DNA of 64,000 bases from Thermoflexus sp. (GCA_020724465.1 DYGX01000007.1:62001-126000), one strand, 5' to 3'; positions 41,904 through 52,632 are shown, counted from the first letter of the stretch. Notes: a model not told the origin generated them from the letters alone. Numbers and translations: made by a program.

Positions 41904-42518
41904 CTACCACTTGCTGTACGAGTCGCTCATGCGGCGGTACTCGATCATCTCTTCGTTGAGCATCTTGGCGTACATGATGATCTCCGCCGCCTCTTCGAGC
42001 GCGTCGGTCCACTGGAACGCCTCGTCGAGCGTCTGGCCGGTCGCGAAACTGCCATGCCCGCGCAGAAAGACGATCTTGTACGAGCGCAGCGCGTCGGCGA
42101 TGGCGTCCGCCATCTGCTTTGTGCCGGACGCAAACTCGACCGAGACGACCGGGACCTTCTTCAGCAAATAGGATCCCTCGTTGTCGATAGGCACGATCTC
42201 GTCGCGTGTCAGCGAGAGCGCGATGGCATGGCGCGGGTGAGCGTGCACCACCGCCAGCGCGGGCGTCGCCTTGTAAATGGCGCGGTGGACGATCAGCTCC
42301 GTCGAGGCCAGCGCCACGCCGCTGTCGTTCTTTTCCAGGCCGGTTTCGATGATGTCGTGCGGCTTGAGGCGGCCCAACATCGCGCCGCGCCGCTTGATCA
42401 GGATGCGGTCGCCAAAGCGCACGCTGATGTTGCCGCCGTGCGACGACACCAGGTTGTGCACGTACATATCGCGACCGATGTCGCGAAACATCTCATAGAC
42501 GCGTTGGTCGATCATCAC
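41904..42518 (-). CDS. Class II aldolase/adducin family protein
   Basis: A 204-residue class II aldolase-type protein (FucA/RhaD/AraD superfamily), zinc-dependent. Zinc-ligand histidines appear in VVHAHPRHAIAL and the third ligand in FLRGHGSFA; the phosphate-binding start is SSHGGNISVRFGD. It overlaps the AOR gene by four bases (ATGA). In this operon it could cleave a deoxyhexulose 1-phosphate, act on a related sugar acid, or be an adducin-like non-catalytic member. RhaEW already supplies the rhamnulose 1-phosphate aldolase. Confidence 0.82.
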   Translation of the reverse strand: MMIDQRVYEMFRDIGRDMYVHNLVSSHGGNISVRFGDRILIKRRGAMLGRLKPHDIIETGLEKNDSGVALASTELIVHRAIYKATPALAVVHAHPRHAIALSLTRDEIVPIDNEGSYLLKKVPVVSVEFASGTKQMADAIADALRSYKIVFLRGHGSFATGQTLDEAFQWTDALEEAAEIIMYAKMLNEEMIEYRRMSDSYSKW

Positions 42519-44305
42519 AGCACCCCTTCCACCAGCTCGGCCAGGCCCAGTTCGGCCAGCTTGGCCGGGCGCGGCACGCCGTTGCTGTCCCAGCCACGGG
42601 CGCGATAGTATTCGTCCAGCATCGGCTCCAGGTGGCTCACCTCGCCGGCGCTGTTCCCGGTTGCCGGCTCAGTCAGCAGGCGTGGGGGCAGGGTGTCGTC
42701 GGCGCGAGTGAATCCCTCACGGATATTATACAGCCGCTCCAGCGTCCAGATGCGCTCGCCCGCGCGCAGCATCTCGCCGGTTGGGTACTCGATCCCCGTC
42801 AGGGCCGTCAGCGCCCGCGCGAAATACTCGTCGGCCACGGCAATATGGGCGAACTTGCAGGCCACCAGCGAATCGAGCACGCTGCTGGAGTTCTGGTTGA
42901 GGATGACATAGCCCGCTTTGCCCTGGACCTGCAGCCGGTCGATCAGCTTGGGCAGGCCAAGCACTTCCAGCCCCAGCATATTCCCCCGCATATGGCACGC
43001 GCCCCGGTTGCTGGTGGCAAACAGCAGGCCCTGCCCCTGCATCCCGCGCGGATCGTAGGCGGGCATCTCCAGCTTCTTGACGCTCATCGACAGCTCCGGC
43101 GCGCCGCAGCGTTCAGCCAGGCGATAGCTGCCCTCGGCCAGCAGGTCGCCCAGCCCGTCCCGGTAGGCAATCGCCTCGACGGTCGGCAGCAGCAGGTCCG
43201 CGCGCCCGAAGCGCAGATCGCTGTCAAGCAGGCCGCGCTCGCTCAGTTCCATCGCGCAGGCAATGGTCGCGCCGGCGGAGATCGTGTCCAGCCCCAGGTC
43301 GTTACACAGGTAGTTCGCCTCGGCGATGGCTTCCAGGTCGGAGATGCCGCAGGAAGCGCCGAACGACCAGGCGGTTTCGTATTCCGGACCCTCGCCCTGC
43401 TTGCGCGAGGTCTTTGTGACGCGCGTGCAGGCGATCGGACAGGCCCAGCACGCGTCGTTATCGACCAGGATCCGCTCGGTAATCGCCTCGCCGCTGATCG
43501 CCTCGGCGTGCTCAAAGTCGGACTGCTGGAAATTGCGCGTCGGCAGCGCACCCACCCCGTTGAGGATGTTCATCATCACGGGCGTGCCGAACTCCGGCAG
43601 GGCCTGCGACGTGACCGGGTTGGCCTTGAGCATCTTGGTCGCTTCGTACTGGATGAAGCGGAAGCGATCCTTATCCGCAAAGTCCACCCGCAGGTCGCCT
43701 TCGACCACGATCGCCTTGAGGTTCTTACTGCCCATCACGGCGCCGGGGCCGCCCCGCGCCGCCGAGCGCGCGACATCGTTCATGATCGCGGCGAAGCGCA
43801 CCAGGTTCTCGCCCGCCGGGCCGATGCACAACACGTTGCGGCGGTTCTTGTCCTGGCCCAGCGCCTCGGACACCTGCGAGGCTGTCAGGCCCCACAGGTG
43901 CGACGCGTCATGCAGCGTGACCGAGTCCGGCTTGATCTCGATCCACACCGGGTTCGGCGCGCGCCCCTTGATGATCATGGCGTCGTACCCGGCCCGCTTG
44001 AAGCGCATGCCCCATGTCCCGCCGGAGTTCGCGTCTAGCACCGTCCCGGTCAGCGGCGACTTGGTCGTGACCGAGAAGCGGTTGCTGGTCTGGAAGCCGG
44101 TCCCGGTCAGCGGGCCGGTGGCGATGATCAGCACGTTTTCCGGCGAAAGCGGCTCCACCTCCGGGCCAACCAAATCCCACAGCAGGCGCGCGCCCAGGCC
44201 GCGCCCGCCGATGAACAGGCGGGCCATTTCCATGTCGAGCGGCTGCGTGGTCACCGATCCGCTCGCCAAGTCGATGACTAACAGTTTTCCCATCCAGCCA
44301 TTCAT
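42515..44305 (-). CDS. aor: Tungsten-containing aldehyde:ferredoxin oxidoreductase
   Basis: A 596-residue AOR-family enzyme, oxidising aldehydes to acids with ferredoxin using a tungsten bis-pterin and one 4Fe-4S cluster. The cluster ligands are Cys286, Cys289, Cys293 (CWACPIAC) and Cys483 (LVACKFA). The N-terminus FIGGRGLGARLLW and ARGGPGAVMGSKNLKAI are the pterin-binding AOR hallmarks. The length matches the family. It is the gene after rhaEW in the rhamnose operon and overlaps the following aldolase gene. L-lactaldehyde from rhamnose is the obvious candidate substrate, by inference. Confidence 0.9.
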   Translation of the reverse strand: MNGWMGKLLVIDLASGSVTTQPLDMEMARLFIGGRGLGARLLWDLVGPEVEPLSPENVLIIATGPLTGTGFQTSNRFSVTTKSPLTGTVLDANSGGTWGMRFKRAGYDAMIIKGRAPNPVWIEIKPDSVTLHDASHLWGLTASQVSEALGQDKNRRNVLCIGPAGENLVRFAAIMNDVARSAARGGPGAVMGSKNLKAIVVEGDLRVDFADKDRFRFIQYEATKMLKANPVTSQALPEFGTPVMMNILNGVGALPTRNFQQSDFEHAEAISGEAITERILVDNDACWACPIACTRVTKTSRKQGEGPEYETAWSFGASCGISDLEAIAEANYLCNDLGLDTISAGATIACAMELSERGLLDSDLRFGRADLLLPTVEAIAYRDGLGDLLAEGSYRLAERCGAPELSMSVKKLEMPAYDPRGMQGQGLLFATSNRGACHMRGNMLGLEVLGLPKLIDRLQVQGKAGYVILNQNSSSVLDSLVACKFAHIAVADEYFARALTALTGIEYPTGEMLRAGERIWTLERLYNIREGFTRADDTLPPRLLTEPATGNSAGEVSHLEPMLDEYYRARGWDSNGVPRPAKLAELGLAELVEGVL

Positions 44306-44367
44306 GCGGTTCTACCTATTCTCTCATCCGCTTCGACCATGTGCCGCGCGGGACGATCCCGGCGCGG

Positions 44368-46437
44368 TCAGCGGGCGTAGGCGATCGTATTGCCGCCATC
44401 GACAGTGATAAACGCGCCGGTCGTCTTCGCCGCGCGCGGACCCGCCAGGAAACAGATCGCCTCGGCCACGTCTTCGGGCGTGATAGTGACTTTGAGCGTG
44501 TTGCGCTGTGCGTAGAACGCTTCCAGGTCCGTCTCCGCGATGCCGTAGGTGCGCGCCCGGTCCGAGCGCCACTCGCTATCCCAGATGCTGCTCCCGCGGA
44601 TGACCGCATCGGGCAGCACAGAATTGACGCGAATGCCGAGCGGGCCGCCTTCTTCTGCCAGACAGCGCGCCAGATGCAGCTCGGCGGCTTTGGCGGCGCT
44701 GTAGGCGCTGGCGCCCTTGCCCGCAGCGACCGCGTTCTTGCTGGTGACGAACACCATCGACCCGCCGCGCCCCTGGGCTTGCATCACGCGGAACCCTTCG
44801 CGCGCCACGAGGAAGTAGCCGGTTGCCAGCACGTCCATATTGCGCTGCCAGTCGGCCAGCGTCGTCTCGGTGATGGGCCGGCCGCCGGCGATCCCGGCGT
44901 TGTTGACGACGATATCCACGCCGCCATAGGCCAGCACGGTTTGTTCAAACGCGGCGACGACCTGTGCTTCATTGGTGACGTCCATCGGCACGAACAGCCC
45001 TCGCCCGGCGCCGAACCGCCGCGCCAGGTCCTGCGCGACATCCTGCCCGGCCTGAGCGTTGATATCCGCGACGGCCACGTGCGCGCCTTCCTGCGCCAGA
45101 CGGTAGGCAGTCGCCCGGCCGATCCCGCTGGCCGCGCCGGTGATCAGCGCCACTTTCCCGGCCAAGTCGCGATCCGGCGGCGCCAGCTTGAGCTTGTACA
45201 GTTCCAGCGGCCAGTATTCGATCGCAAACGCTTCGGCGGGCGTCAGGCTGTTGAAGCCGCCCAACGCCTCGCTGCCTGCGATCACGGCCAGCGCACGGTG
45301 GTACAACTGGCGGCTGACGTCGGCGTTCTGCGCGTCCTTGCCGGTGTTGATCATGCCCACGCCGGGGATCAGGATCACGCGGGGGGACGGGTCGGCCATC
45401 TCGTCATCGGGCGCGCGGTGGGCCTCGAAATACGCCTGATAGCGCGTTTTGTAGGCGTCGATCTGCTCCGGCAGCGACGCCAGCAGCGCCTCGACCCCCG
45501 CGCGCGGATCCCAATCCACAAACAGCGGCTGGCGCTTGACGTGCACTAGGTGGTCGGGACAGGCCGCGCCGATCTGCGACACCTGCGGCGTGCGCTCGTA
45601 GCTGACGAACTCCAGGATCGGCTCGGAATCGTCGAAGGCCAGCACGGCGCTGCGCCGATCGCTCACTGCGCCGCGAATCAGCGGCAGGGCGCGGATCGCG
45701 ATGGCGCGTCGCTCGTCGGCGCTGAGCGCCGGCACGCTCACCGCGCCGAAGACGCGCCTGCCGGCGGCCTTCTCGCGGATGAAGTCTTCCGCCTCTTGAA
45801 TGATGCGGATGGTGTTGTCGTAGCAGGTTTTCGCGTCCGGCCCCCAGGTCACCAGGCCGTGCTTGCCCATGACCACGCACTCGATCTGCGGGTTGTCGCG
45901 CACCTTGCCGCCGATCCACTTGCTGAGCGTGAAGCCGGGCCGGATGTACGGCACCCACGCCATGCGCTCGCCCCACAGCTCGCGGGCCGCCGCCTCGCCA
46001 TCCGGCGCGCAGGCGATGCTGATCACCGCGTCCGGGTGGGTGTGATCGACGTGCGGCGCGGGAACAAAGGCGTGCAGCAGTGTTTCGATGCTCTGGCGTG
46101 GTCGGCCCGGCTCGAAGACGGTCCGGCTGAGGTAGTCGGTCATCTCCTCGTCGGTCATCGCCTCGCGCTCAAAGAGCGGATCAATCTCGTCCAGCTTGAG
46201 CAGCGCGAACTGCCCGGCGGTGATGGTCAGCACGTCCGAGCCGCTGGCCTTGACCGCCAGCACCCGTGTAGGCCGCCCCAGGTGATCGACAAGAGTCAGC
46301 TTGGCGGATGTATTGCCGCCGTAGATGTTGACCACAGCCCGGTCGCGGCCAAGCAGGTTAGAGCGGTAGACCAGCCCGTCCAGTTCGGGCCGTGCGGCGG
46401 CGTCCTGCTCGTTCCACAGGTTTTCCGGCATCATCAC
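44368..46437 (-). CDS. rhaEW: Bifunctional L-rhamnulose-1-phosphate aldolase/L-lactaldehyde dehydrogenase
   Basis: A 689-residue two-domain enzyme as characterised in Chloroflexus and other bacteria. Residues 1 to about 400 are a class II aldolase (GGNTSAK at 40-46, zinc ligands in HVDHTHPDAV around 129-138, and GKHGLVTWG), cleaving L-rhamnulose 1-phosphate to DHAP and L-lactaldehyde. From about 425 on is a short-chain dehydrogenase with TGAASGIG at 433-440, the NNAG motif and the YSAAK catalytic pair, oxidising lactaldehyde to lactate with NAD. It starts 5 bases after the rhaI stop and is co-transcribed with it. Confidence 0.92.
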   Translation of the reverse strand: MMMPENLWNEQDAAARPELDGLVYRSNLLGRDRAVVNIYGGNTSAKLTLVDHLGRPTRVLAVKASGSDVLTITAGQFALLKLDEIDPLFEREAMTDEEMTDYLSRTVFEPGRPRQSIETLLHAFVPAPHVDHTHPDAVISIACAPDGEAAARELWGERMAWVPYIRPGFTLSKWIGGKVRDNPQIECVVMGKHGLVTWGPDAKTCYDNTIRIIQEAEDFIREKAAGRRVFGAVSVPALSADERRAIAIRALPLIRGAVSDRRSAVLAFDDSEPILEFVSYERTPQVSQIGAACPDHLVHVKRQPLFVDWDPRAGVEALLASLPEQIDAYKTRYQAYFEAHRAPDDEMADPSPRVILIPGVGMINTGKDAQNADVSRQLYHRALAVIAGSEALGGFNSLTPAEAFAIEYWPLELYKLKLAPPDRDLAGKVALITGAASGIGRATAYRLAQEGAHVAVADINAQAGQDVAQDLARRFGAGRGLFVPMDVTNEAQVVAAFEQTVLAYGGVDIVVNNAGIAGGRPITETTLADWQRNMDVLATGYFLVAREGFRVMQAQGRGGSMVFVTSKNAVAAGKGASAYSAAKAAELHLARCLAEEGGPLGIRVNSVLPDAVIRGSSIWDSEWRSDRARTYGIAETDLEAFYAQRNTLKVTITPEDVAEAICFLAGPRAAKTTGAFITVDGGNTIAYAR

Positions 46438-46442
46438 TTCTC

Positions 46443-47666
46443 CTAAGCCGACGGGTACCCGCCGCCGCCCGCCGCGGCGATGCCGCGCTCGCGCGCGATC
46501 CGCTCAGCATAGCTATCCGCGCGATAGGCCGCGATCGGGTCCGGATGCAGCCCCATTTCTTCGCGCACCTTCGCCAGCAAGGGCCGGACATCCGTCTCAA
46601 AGGCCGTCATATACTCGCGGTGGGCGGCCAGCACGTCCCCGGCGCGCTGCGCCTCGGCCAGGCGTGCATAATCGACGATCAACGCTTTGGCATAGGCCAC
46701 CTGACAGTTGATCACGCTCTGGAGCATGGCTTCCACCTTTGGCTCGATGTTGTGGCTCTGGTCGATCATGTAGGCGACGTTGGCGGCCAGGTCGCCCGCG
46801 CTGACCAGCTCGCAGAAGATGGTGAACAGCTCAAACGGCGCGACCGAGCCGACGATCAGGTCGTCGTCGGCGTACTTGCGGTTGTTGAAGTGGAACCCGC
46901 CCAGGCGGCGCTCGTCCAGCAGGAACGAGACGATGTGCGCGATGTTGGTCCCCTGCGCGTGATGGCCGGTATCGACCAGCACTTCCGCCTGCGGACCGAG
47001 CTTGAGGGCCATGGCGTAGGCCGTGCCCCAATCCGGCAGGTCGGTGTGGTAGAAGGCCGGCTCGAAAAATTTGTACTCGATCAGCATCCGGCCGCCGGGA
47101 GGTAGATAGCGGTACACCTCGGCCAGCCCTGCTTCCAGGCGGTGCTTGCGCTCGCGCAGGTCGTCCTGCCCGGCGTAGTTTGTGCCGTCCGCCAGCCAGA
47201 CGCTGAGAATGGTGCTGCCGGTCTGGCGCATGATGTCGCAGCATTCGACCATGTGCGCGATGGCGTTCTCGCGCGCTGAAGCATCGGGGCTGGTCAGCGA
47301 GCCGAGCTTGTACTGCTCGTCCTGAAAGACGTTCGGGTTGATCGCGCCCAGCCGCACGCCCAGCGATTCGGCTTCCTGCTTCAGCGCGGCCCAGTCATCG
47401 GTGCGATCCCAGGGGATGTGCAGCGCCACCGACGGCGCGACGCCGGTCAGCCGGTGGACATACGCGGCGTCTGCGAGCTTCTCATGGACGTTGCGCGCGG
47501 CGCCGCGCCAGGGAAAGACCTTGAAGCGCGTGCCGCTGTCTCCATAGCCCCAGGATGGCGTCTCGATCGCCTGCTGTTTGAGCCTGGCCTTCACCGCCTC
47601 AACATCGATCCCGCGCCCGGCCAGTTGCCCGGCCAGGTGTTCATAATGCTGGAGATAGTCTGTCAT
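46443..47666 (-). CDS. rhaI: L-rhamnose isomerase
   Basis: A 407-residue TIM-barrel isomerase converting L-rhamnose to L-rhamnulose, of the RhaI (Pseudomonas stutzeri/Thermotoga) type rather than E. coli RhaA. The metal-binding regions are [29 protein letters not shown] and [21 protein letters not shown] 47666 has AAGGTAAGGGGG upstream; the longer frame overlaps intergenic sequence with no homology. It is preceded by the stem-loop that follows the binding-protein gene, which may set its expression lower than the transporter's. Confidence 0.92.
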   Translation of the reverse strand: MTDYLQHYEHLAGQLAGRGIDVEAVKARLKQQAIETPSWGYGDSGTRFKVFPWRGAARNVHEKLADAAYVHRLTGVAPSVALHIPWDRTDDWAALKQEAESLGVRLGAINPNVFQDEQYKLGSLTSPDASARENAIAHMVECCDIMRQTGSTILSVWLADGTNYAGQDDLRERKHRLEAGLAEVYRYLPPGGRMLIEYKFFEPAFYHTDLPDWGTAYAMALKLGPQAEVLVDTGHHAQGTNIAHIVSFLLDERRLGGFHFNNRKYADDDLIVGSVAPFELFTIFCELVSAGDLAANVAYMIDQSHNIEPKVEAMLQSVINCQVAYAKALIVDYARLAEAQRAGDVLAAHREYMTAFETDVRPLLAKVREEMGLHPDPIAAYRADSYAERIARERGIAAAGGGGYPSA

Positions 47667-47781
47667 GGCCCCCTTACCTTCAAGTTTCGCGGCGCGCCCG
47701 CCGGACGGGCACAAAAGTGTCTTGGTGTCACACGTTGGCAAAACTGTTTTGGAAAAATGGTTCTTTTGACACAAGCCGGAC

Positions 47782-47808
47782 GGCAGCCCAGCGATTTGCC
47801 GGGCTGCC
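47782..47808 (-). other. Intercistronic stem-loop after the rhamnose-binding protein gene
   Basis: GGCAGCCC (47782-47789) pairs with GGGCTGCC (47801-47808), enclosed by outer arms AAGCCGG (47773) and CCGGCTT (47824). No T-run follows leftward, so mRNA stabilisation or a processing site is more likely than termination. Confidence 0.6.
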
Positions 47809-47828
47809 CTAGCACTGCACGAACCGGC

Positions 47829-48971
47829 TTAGAAGTCGAAGTCGTCGATGTTGTCCACCGTGAAGACGGTGGGCGGGCCAAGCAGGATCTCGCTGCCATT
47901 GATGACCGGCAGCGTGCCCAGACGCCCGGCTTCAACCTCGGTGTCGCCCGGCACCAGCTCGCCATCGACCACGGCGCGGATCACGTAAGTCGTCGCGTAG
48001 CCCAGGTCAATCGGGTTCCACAGCACGACTTTCGGCGCGCAGCCGTTCTTGATGAACGGACGCATCTGGTTCGGGGTTGAGATACCGACCGAGATCGTCT
48101 GATCGCAGACGCCCATCTGGGTCAGCGCATCGGCCACGCCGGGGCCGGCCACGCTCGACATCGCGAAGATCCCGTCCAGCTCCTCGCCGTACTTGTTGAC
48201 CAGTTCCTGAGCGCGCTGGAAAGCGAGCTGCTGGTCCTCTTCCGAGGGCACCGTCTCCAGGAAGTTGAGATTCGGATAGCACTTTTCGGCGTAGGCCAGC
48301 ATTTCCGAGATCCAGCGGTTCTGGTTGGGGGCGGTCAGCGAGCTGGTGACGATCGCCACGTTGGCATCCTCACCGACCTCTTCGACCATCGAGTCGATCA
48401 GCGCCTTGGCCATGCCGTTGAAGGTCGCCTGGTTGACGAACCACTCGCGGGCATCCGGCTCCGAATCCGCGTCGAAGCCGATGACATGCACGCCCGCCTG
48501 AAGCGCCCGGCGCAGCGCAGGCGAGATGGCGACCGGGTCGTTCGACGCGAAGGCGATCACGTCGATGCCCTGGGTGACGTAGTTCTCGATGAAGGTGATC
48601 TGGTCATCAACGTTCGCCTCGGTAGGGGCGTCGGTGATGATCGTGACATTGCCAAGCTCTTCGGCGGCCTCATTGAGGCCCTTGGTCGTCGCCGCAAAAT
48701 AGGCGATGCCAATCAGCTTGGGCAGGTCCAGGACGCGGATCGGCTTGCCCTTCAGATCGGGCGGGTTGACCGGCTGGCCGCCGTTGTACTCCATCGGCTC
48801 TTCGGTCGCTTCCGCCTCTTCGCCTTCCTCCGCCTCAGCCGCCTCTTCTTCTTCCCAGGGGCAGGCCAGCGGGTTGGTGGGCAGGTCGTCCTGCGCCTTC
48901 GCCGGCAGGACCGCCGCGAGCGGCGCAACCAGCATGGCAAGCAAGATCAGGCTGACAAGCAGCTTTTTCAT
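47829..48971 (-). CDS. rhaS: Rhamnose ABC transporter substrate-binding protein
   Basis: A 380-residue Peripla_BP_4 protein (RbsB/RhaS type). The signal peptide (LLVSLILLAMLVAPLAAVLPAKAQ) lacks a lipobox. An acidic linker (WEEEEAAEAEEGEEAEATEE) follows, then the binding fold starting IGIAYFAATTKGLNEAAEELG with FIENYVTQGIDVIAFASNDP and FAMSSVAGPGVADAL. GGAGAGG precedes ATG 48971. Its place in the rhamnose operon predicts L-rhamnose as ligand. Confidence 0.9.
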   Translation of the reverse strand: MKKLLVSLILLAMLVAPLAAVLPAKAQDDLPTNPLACPWEEEEAAEAEEGEEAEATEEPMEYNGGQPVNPPDLKGKPIRVLDLPKLIGIAYFAATTKGLNEAAEELGNVTIITDAPTEANVDDQITFIENYVTQGIDVIAFASNDPVAISPALRRALQAGVHVIGFDADSEPDAREWFVNQATFNGMAKALIDSMVEEVGEDANVAIVTSSLTAPNQNRWISEMLAYAEKCYPNLNFLETVPSEEDQQLAFQRAQELVNKYGEELDGIFAMSSVAGPGVADALTQMGVCDQTISVGISTPNQMRPFIKNGCAPKVVLWNPIDLGYATTYVIRAVVDGELVPGDTEVEAGRLGTLPVINGSEILLGPPTVFTVDNIDDFDF

Positions 48972-49060
48972 TCCAAACCTCTCCTTCACATGACAACAGT
49001 ACGCGAATAAGGGTAGAACTTTCAGTTGCGTTGTGCTGGGTCGAATCGCCATCACCTCCT

Positions 49061-50053
49061 TTAGGCTTGCGCAAACCGGCGCTGAAGGAAGTTGTTGATC
49101 AGAATTGAGAGGATCAGGACGCTGCCGATCACGACGATGGTCGCATCCCCTTTCACGCCGGACAGTGACAGGCCGTTCTTAAGAAGCTGGATCAGCACCA
49201 GGCCGAGGATCGTCCCCGGAATAGTGCCGCGCCCCCCCATGATGCTGGTTCCGCCCAACACCACCGCCGCGATCACGTCCAGCTCCATGCCCGTGCCGGA
49301 ATCGGCCCGCGTGGTACTCACGCGCGATGTGAACAAAAAGCCAGCCAGCCCCGCCATGAAACCGGAAAAGGTGTAGATCACCAACAAATAGCGGTCGACC
49401 GGGATGCCGCTGAAACGCGCGCCGGTCACGTTGTTGCCGATTGCGTACAACCCGCGCCCGAACGGCGTGCGCGCCAGCACAATCCAGGTGATGATGCTTG
49501 CCACGATGAAAAACCAGATCTGAGTCGGGATGCCGAACGTATCTTCCTGCCCGAAGCGGAAAAACCACTCCGGGTAGCCGCGCGCCGAGCGTGCCTGGCT
49601 GACCCCGTATGCCAACCCTCGATAGAGCGCCAGGGTTGCCAGGGTCATGATGATCGGCGGTACACGCACATAGACGATGAACAGCGCGTTGAACAGGCCA
49701 GCCAGCGTCCCGATCACGATGCTGGCCACAATCGCCACCTCAAGCGGAAAGCCCTGCTCCTGCCACAACCAGCCGAGCATAACCGCGCTGAACCCAAAAA
49801 TCGAGCCGACGGACAGGTCGATGCCGCCTGTGATGATGATGTAGGTCATCGGTAAGGCGAGCAGGCCGACCTCGGTCATCAGCCGCGCCTGATTGAGCAG
49901 GTTCTTGCTGGTCAGGAAGTTCTGCGAGGTGAACGCCAGCACGACGACCGCGATCACCAGGAAAACCACCAGCACGCCTTCCTGCCCCAGGAAGAACTCG
50001 CGCAGGGTCAGGCTCCACTCGGAAGGCTCGCGTTGCGCTTCACGTGTTGACAT
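49061..50053 (-). CDS. rhaQ: Rhamnose ABC transporter permease (RbsC type), second copy
   Basis: A 330-residue BPD_transp_2 permease with multiple hydrophobic helices. Hallmarks are PMTYIIITGGIDLSVGSIFG and AVVLGGTSIMGGRGTIPGTILG, ending INNFLQRRFAQA. Together with the neighbouring permease it should form a heterodimeric channel, as for the two-permease rhamnose importer of Rhizobium (RhaP/RhaQ). Its start is 9 bases after the upstream permease stop. Confidence 0.9.
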   Translation of the reverse strand: MSTREAQREPSEWSLTLREFFLGQEGVLVVFLVIAVVVLAFTSQNFLTSKNLLNQARLMTEVGLLALPMTYIIITGGIDLSVGSIFGFSAVMLGWLWQEQGFPLEVAIVASIVIGTLAGLFNALFIVYVRVPPIIMTLATLALYRGLAYGVSQARSARGYPEWFFRFGQEDTFGIPTQIWFFIVASIITWIVLARTPFGRGLYAIGNNVTGARFSGIPVDRYLLVIYTFSGFMAGLAGFLFTSRVSTTRADSGTGMELDVIAAVVLGGTSIMGGRGTIPGTILGLVLIQLLKNGLSLSGVKGDATIVVIGSVLILSILINNFLQRRFAQA

Positions 50054-50062
50054 GCTGCATCC

Positions 50063-51073
50063 CTACTTCCCGATTGACGCGGCCTGGCGACGGCGGCGGA
50101 GAATGTCCGCCAGCACAGTCAGCAAGATCAAAATGCCCTGAACCGCCTGAAGCCAGTAAGCCGAGACATTGAGGAAAATCATGCCAGACTGAATGACGCG
50201 GATCAGGATGGCGCCCAGCATGGCGCCAATCACCGTCCCGCTGCCCCCCAGGATGCTCACGCCGCCGACGACCGCCGCCGTGATGATCATCAACTCCAGC
50301 CCCGGTGGGACCGTCGACTGGATGGTGGTGAACTGGGTAGCAAAGAGCAAGCCCGCCACCCCGATCATGAAGCCATGCAGGATGAACACGGTCATCAGCG
50401 TGCGCTTTTCGGAAATGCCGGACAGACGCGCGGCCTCGGCGTTTCCACCCACCGCGTAGATCGCCCGGCCGGTGGGGCTGTAGTGCATCCACAGCGCAGC
50501 CAGAATGACCAGCGTGACCATGAAGTAGATCGGCATTGGGATGCCGTACGGCTGGCGTTGGGCCAGGAAGAACTCCTGCGGTATGTCGTAGATCCACGCC
50601 CCGCCCGTCGCCAGGATCAGGCCCCCCTTCAGGATGCTCATCATACCCAGCGTCACGACGATGGCCGGGATCCGCAGATAGGCGACCAGGAAACCGATGA
50701 ATCCTTCCACAACCATCGCCGCCAGGATCGGCGCCGTCCATGCCATCCAGATCGGGTAGTCGTGGACTGCCAACTGGCCCGCTATGGTTGCCAGCACACC
50801 GATCAACGAACCAACCGACACGTCGATGTTGCCGGTGATGATCACCATCGACATCCCAATCGCGCCAACGGCGATATACGACGCGTTCGAGAGGATGTTC
50901 AGCAGGTTGCGCTCGGTGCCAAAACGCGGGTTATCTGAATAGACGACCAGGCTGAGCGCCAGGATGCTCATCAGCAGAATGAATTCCTGGCTGCCCAGCA
51001 GGTGCGTCAGACTGCGCAGCGAAAAGCCGGACTCCACCGTTTGAGACTTGTATGCCTTGCTTGTCGCAGCCAT
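50063..51073 (-). CDS. rhaP: Rhamnose ABC transporter permease (RbsC type), first copy
   Basis: A 336-residue paralogue of the next gene, about the same length, with [20 protein letters not shown] and [22 protein letters not shown]. In the first motif the usual GGIDLS is GNIDVS. The C-terminus is Arg/Gln-rich ([12 protein letters not shown]). The two-base gap to the ATPase stop indicates translational coupling. Assignment of the RhaP and RhaQ names between the two paralogues is arbitrary. Confidence 0.9.
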   Translation of the reverse strand: MAATSKAYKSQTVESGFSLRSLTHLLGSQEFILLMSILALSLVVYSDNPRFGTERNLLNILSNASYIAVGAIGMSMVIITGNIDVSVGSLIGVLATIAGQLAVHDYPIWMAWTAPILAAMVVEGFIGFLVAYLRIPAIVVTLGMMSILKGGLILATGGAWIYDIPQEFFLAQRQPYGIPMPIYFMVTLVILAALWMHYSPTGRAIYAVGGNAEAARLSGISEKRTLMTVFILHGFMIGVAGLLFATQFTTIQSTVPPGLELMIITAAVVGGVSILGGSGTVIGAMLGAILIRVIQSGMIFLNVSAYWLQAVQGILILLTVLADILRRRRQAASIGK

Positions 51074-51075
51074 CG

Positions 51076-52632
51076 CTACCTGCCCTTTGCACCCGTCTGT
51101 ACGCCGTCCACCGCCAGCTCCGCCGCGTCGGACGCGCCGTTTTCAACGCTCATCATCGCCGTGGCGACCTTCTCCTGCGTCGCTTCCTCGCGCGAGAACT
51201 CGCCGACCACGCGCCCTTCCCGCATCACAACCACACGATCGCTCATGCCCAGGATTTCGGGCATTTCGCTGGAGATCATCAAGATCGCCATGCCTTGCTG
51301 TGCAAGCTGGCTCATCAGCCGGTGCACCTCGGCTTTCGCGCCCACATCGATCCCGCGCGTCGGCTCGTCCATGATCAGGATACGCGGCTGCGATGCCAGC
51401 CACTTGCCGACGACCACTTTTTGCTGGTTGCCACCCGAGAGCTTGTTGACGATCTGATTTGTGCTGTAGGCGCGGATATTCAGCGTGTCGATCATCCGCT
51501 CGGCCAGAGACTTCTCGCCCTGGCGGTCGATGAAAGGCCCTCGGGTCAGCGCGCGCAGCACCGCCAGCGAGATATTCTGGCGGATGGTCATCTGCCGGAT
51601 CAGCCCCTGGCTGCCGCGCTCTTCCGGCACGTAGGCGATCCCCAGGCGCATTGCGTCGCCGGGATGGCGGATGCGCACGGGCTTGCCCTCGATCAGGATT
51701 TGGCCGGACTGAGCGGGCATGATCCCAAAGATCGTCTGAGCCAGCTCGCTGCGTCCGGACCCAATCAACCCCGCCAGCCCGACGATCTCTCCGGCGCGAA
51801 CGGTCAGGTTCACGCCCAGGGTGTAGGGCCTGCGCCACAGATCGCGCACCTCAAGCAGCGGCTCACCGATTTCAGCGGGCAGCTTGGGGAACAGGTCGTC
51901 GACCGTGCGACCCACCATCATGCTGATCAACTCCGGCTCGGACGTTTCGGTCACACGGCGTGTGGCGACGTACTCGCCATCACGCAGCACCGTGACGCGA
52001 TCAGCCAGGGTGAAGATCTCCTGCAGGCGGTGGCTGATGTAGATAATCGCGACCCCGCGCTCCTGGAGCAGCCGCACAATGCGGAAAAGCTGCTCCACAT
52101 CCGCCTCGGTCAGGGCGGCGGTCGGCTCGTCCATGACCAGGATCCGCGCGTTGAGCGACAGCGCCTTGGCGATCTCGATGCGCTGGCGGTTGCCAACGCT
52201 GAGCGTCCCGATCTTGCGGTTCACATCCAGATCGTGGATCTCCAGCGAAGCCAGCAATTCGCGCGCCTCGCGGCGCATCCTGCCCCAATCGACCGCGCCA
52301 AAACGCGTGCGCGGCGCGTGACCCATGAAGATGTTCTCCGCCGCCGATAGCTCCGGGTAAAGGCTGAGTTCCTGGTAGATGGTCGCGATTCCGGCGGCCT
52401 GCGCCTCGCGCGGGTTGCTGAAGGGCGGGCGCTCTTGCCCGTCGAGGCGCAGCGTGCCCTCGTCGGGCTTGTAGACCCCTGAAATAATCTTGATCAGGGT
52501 GGACTTTCCCGCGCCGTTCTCGCCGATCAGCGCGTGGACCTCGCCCGGCAGCACGTCAAAGCGCACATTCTGAAGCGCCTGCACGCCAGGAAACCGCTTG
52601 CTGATATTCGTAAGCTCAAGAATAGGTTGCAT
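51076..52632 (-). CDS. rhaT: Rhamnose ABC transporter ATPase with two nucleotide-binding domains
   Basis: A 518-residue tandem ABC ATPase (RbsA/RhaT class). Domain 1 has [14 protein letters not shown] and [15 protein letters not shown] with the atypical [15 protein letters not shown]. Domain 2 has the altered P-loop [24 protein letters not shown] and [13 protein letters not shown]. It energises rhamnose import by the two permeases that follow. A tail of about 15 residues after the last helix is unremarkable. It starts 12 bases after rhaB. Confidence 0.92.
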   Translation of the reverse strand: MQPILELTNISKRFPGVQALQNVRFDVLPGEVHALIGENGAGKSTLIKIISGVYKPDEGTLRLDGQERPPFSNPREAQAAGIATIYQELSLYPELSAAENIFMGHAPRTRFGAVDWGRMRREARELLASLEIHDLDVNRKIGTLSVGNRQRIEIAKALSLNARILVMDEPTAALTEADVEQLFRIVRLLQERGVAIIYISHRLQEIFTLADRVTVLRDGEYVATRRVTETSEPELISMMVGRTVDDLFPKLPAEIGEPLLEVRDLWRRPYTLGVNLTVRAGEIVGLAGLIGSGRSELAQTIFGIMPAQSGQILIEGKPVRIRHPGDAMRLGIAYVPEERGSQGLIRQMTIRQNISLAVLRALTRGPFIDRQGEKSLAERMIDTLNIRAYSTNQIVNKLSGGNQQKVVVGKWLASQPRILIMDEPTRGIDVGAKAEVHRLMSQLAQQGMAILMISSEMPEILGMSDRVVVMREGRVVGEFSREEATQEKVATAMMSVENGASDAAELAVDGVQTGAKGR

